This document shows positions 61,650-64,000 of a stretch of 64,000 nucleotides of DNA, piece after piece (position 1 is the first letter of the stretch; each line of letters starts with the position of its first letter). The stretch lies in assembly GCF_037975245.1 (NCBI RefSeq), contig NC_092573.1:5020001-5084000 (forward strand), read 5' to 3'. The position numbers and the translations under genes are program-made. The stretch comes from Apostichopus japonicus. Lineage: Eukaryota; Echinodermata; Holothuroidea; Aspidochirotida; Stichopodidae. The notes below the pieces were generated by a model, which was not told where the DNA came from, searched no databases, and was given only the letters and a program-made list of their open reading frames with translations.

Positions 61650-62375
61650 CAGGCTGTACTGAAATGACATTTGACCTCAACAATAGGTTTCTTGTACTAA
61701 ATGTGATACATCAACATACTAAATATGACATCTGTCCTTGTTGAAATATTGTGTAAAACATGTTTTTCACAATTTTACCTCTGATGAACTCAAACGACCA
61801 TTGACCTCCGCCAGCAACATTAAACTTCTTGTACTCAATGTGGTACAATTACATACCAGATATGCGATCTGTCCAAGCTTCCCTTGCGATATTATATTTA
61901 GGAAGATGCGTCGTTAGTGTATAGAGAGACATGTAAGAGGAGAGTTAAGTAAATGTTTGACCTTTGACCTCCACCAAAAGCAATAATAAGCTCCTTAAAT
62001 TTAATATGGTACATCTACAAACCAAATATAAGATCTATCCAAGGTTCCATTCTTTCAATACCATATTTACAAGGTTTTCACAATTTGACCTCTGATGACC
62101 CCAAATGACCATTAGATGACCAAATGAACCATAGACTTTTCAACTCAATGTGGTACTTCTACACACCAAATATGAGGTCTGCCCAAGCTTCCCTTCTTGA
62201 GATATCGTGTTAACAAGGTTTTCACCATTTGACACCTGGAGACCCCAAATGACCTTTGACCTCCGATAAAAACAATGGGCTTCTTGTACTCAATGTGGTA
62301 CTTCTACAACCAAATATGACGTTGGTCCGACCTACCATTCTTCAGCTAACGTGTTTACAAGCTGGGCGTCACAAA
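61650..62375. repeat. decayed ~150-bp tandem repeat, about five copies
   Basis: Each copy holds tgacctttgacct, ttcttgtactcaatgtggta, accaaatatga, gtccaagcttcc and ttttcacaatttgacct in that order. It ends near an (AC)n run at 62373. Confidence 0.8.
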
Positions 62376-62929
62376 CACACACACACACACATTTGCCATC
62401 ATGATTGCAGAGGTTACGATTATCTTCGAAACGAAAAAGGGCTACCGGTATAGAACTTGAGACGCATATGACCGTTAGCTAGCCATAGTACACGTTGAAC
62501 CATCCAGTTTCCAGACTTCGAAGGTGGTGTTTATTAAAACATCATTGCATGGGAAGGTCCAATACGATAGAAACACTGCTGCCTCTATGTCAGAATTCTC
62601 CCTTCTACAGACGCGAACATTGTCTAAACTAAACGAAGATGTTCCTGAATACTTTGAAGGGTAATGATCCATAGGACTGAAGAAACCATGAACTACTTCC
62701 ATTGTAAAACGTTCCAGGCAATACTGATACCACTTAACCTTTGGCGCTTGTATGAGAAAATTAATGACTTACGACAAGAACGCTTAACCTCGAGGATGAC
62801 ATTAGTATGCAACAGCCATACGGGTAGATAAACATATATTTCCATGGTCACTCGTTGTAGGCCTATCTTAGGCAAACTTCACATGAACCTATAGACAAGT
62901 GTCAAGACGTGACAGCGATGACGAGATCA

Positions 62930-63078
62930 TCAGTTTGTCAATTTTGGCGTTCTACGACTATACAGACCATCTCTTCCTTGTACAGTGTCGCAACCTTCAG
63001 TAGTCAGTTTGTCAATTTTGGCGTTCTACGACTATACAGAACATCTCCTTCCTTGTACAGTGTCGCAACCTTCAGTAG
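62930..63078. repeat. 74-bp tandem duplication
   Basis: tcagtttgtcaattttggcg to cttcagtag occurs twice with two small differences. Confidence 0.92.
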
Positions 63079-63509
63079 GCTCCAATATTTCAACTGTGTA
63101 CCCGACAGGGTCCCTAAAGAATATATGAAGATGTAAACCAAAATGCTGATTGCCTTAAAAACACACATACTTCACACCAACTTGTGTCAAAGTGACGGTT
63201 TGTGTAGTGTCTGCATTGGTGCCTTCGTTGTTTGTTGAAGTGTGAACTATATGTAACCTGCAGGAATACCAGATACCTGTAATAAATACACGGTCCTACA
63301 AGCATGTACAGTGAGGGTAGGTCATAACACTACAGCCTATGGTAAAAAAAATGATCATTCATTAACGCACAAATGTACCATGTCAATGCAATCAATGTCG
63401 AAGTTAGAGAGATATTCCATATAATGAGACGAGCGGGCCTACAAGTTGAAAATAAACACCAAGGTAGATGTTTATTAACATTTCGCTCTGTTGTGACTTT
63501 CATCTCGGG

Positions 63510-63737
63510 TACAATTTTTTAGTAGGGGTACGCATTAGTTGCATTCGAGTTGATAAAGATTGTCAATATGCAATACAGTTTACCTGTGGATCATATGTAA
63601 TCATGCATGCAACCAGTTTCAAAACAGCAAAAGAATTTGACAATATAATTTATCAAGAATTTATCAATAACGGACGAAAAGCAGTCTGGAATAATACTTA
63701 TTTAGAGGAGTTGTCTGAAAACTGGAACATACCATAA
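63510..63737 (+). CDS. possible orphan exon of unknown gene
   Basis: The frame open from 63468 reads GVRISCIRVDKDCQYAIQFT through TSFKTAKEFDNIIYQEFINN to WNIP-stop at 63737. It has balanced amino-acid use, and a pyrimidine-rich acceptor-like tttttag lies at about 63522. I do not recognise the family and no partner exon is visible to the left. It may be a terminal exon or chance. Confidence 0.25.
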   Translation, partial: YNFLVGVRISCIRVDKDCQYAIQFTCGSYVIMHATSFKTAKEFDNIIYQEFINNGRKAVWNNTYLEELSENWNIP

Positions 63738-64000
63738 AGGACAAGATTACAAGATAGAGGTAAACCTTTATTATTTTCCTTTCATCCTTGCCGCACTGAA
63801 ATCTGTTACGTATTTGCATATTTGCATTTGGCACAATTGAAATAAGTTACAAAGAGGCGCTAACAAAGGTAATTTGGAAAATCTATTGTCGATTGGTATT
63901 CATCCTTTGAATGACCTCGTAACACCTTTGATCTGGTTTAACTTCCCATTAATTGGATGGAATTAAAGGTAGCACACAATTTAGAGCGGAAAGTCATTCT

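Overview
The window reads as AT-rich eukaryotic (metazoan) nuclear DNA. It has spliced genes with canonical GT/AG introns, long (TA)n tracts, minisatellites, an endonuclease-bearing Penelope-like retroelement, LINE, hAT and tRNA-SINE remnants, and no prokaryotic gene layout. The repeat style and Ig-type receptors with tyrosine tails suggest a marine invertebrate, perhaps a deuterostome such as an echinoderm. That placement is a guess, because no marker gene is present.

Layout. 1-16.8 kb holds no gene I can support. It contains a tandem duplication (2.5 kb), a 51-bp minisatellite (4.8-6.0 kb), a foldback-like inverted repeat (7.44-8.15 kb), an L1/Tx1-like LINE fragment (8.2-8.9 kb), a decayed ~110-bp tandem repeat (12.2-12.65 kb), two related palindromic elements (13.58-14.02 kb) and a 34-bp minisatellite (16.7 kb).

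17.2-51.5 kb is a cluster of four three-exon type I membrane receptor genes, called IgR-A to IgR-D here. A, B and C are on the minus strand and D is on the plus strand, head to head with C. All four share one architecture: exon 1 (phase 0 donor) carries the signal peptide, one Ig-like domain and an acidic or Ser/Thr stalk; exon 2 (85-91 bp, phase 1 donor) carries part of a cysteine-containing membrane-proximal region; exon 3 carries CxxxCx6C, the transmembrane segment and a tyrosine-rich tail. A, B and C lie in a tandem segmental duplication with a basic unit of about 7.2 kb. Each unit carries the same LINE 3' fragment, and the first two carry a pyrimidine-rich tract. A and B/C have nearly the same Ig exon but unrelated tails: three ITIM-like motifs in A, YDEV/YTEV/YTNQ motifs in B and C. 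This is the logic of paired receptors. In C a 25-residue tyrosine repeat is expanded to nine copies, two of which carry the same 1-nt deletion.

Unit 1 is interrupted by a 5.4-kb nested insertion (22.62-28.0 kb): (TA)n, a 2.1-kb element with short terminal inverted repeats and ten GTGACTCGCGTGAC-type motifs, (TA)n, an intact 855-aa Penelope-like ORF, then (TA)n. Unit 2 keeps the matching empty site near 35.16 kb.

51.5-64 kb is gene-poor. It holds a long inverted repeat just after IgR-D, a tRNA-derived SINE, a hAT transposase remnant, an inverted copy of the dispersed repeat seen in the cluster, an interlocking palindrome, a decayed ~150-bp tandem repeat and one possible orphan exon near 63.5 kb.
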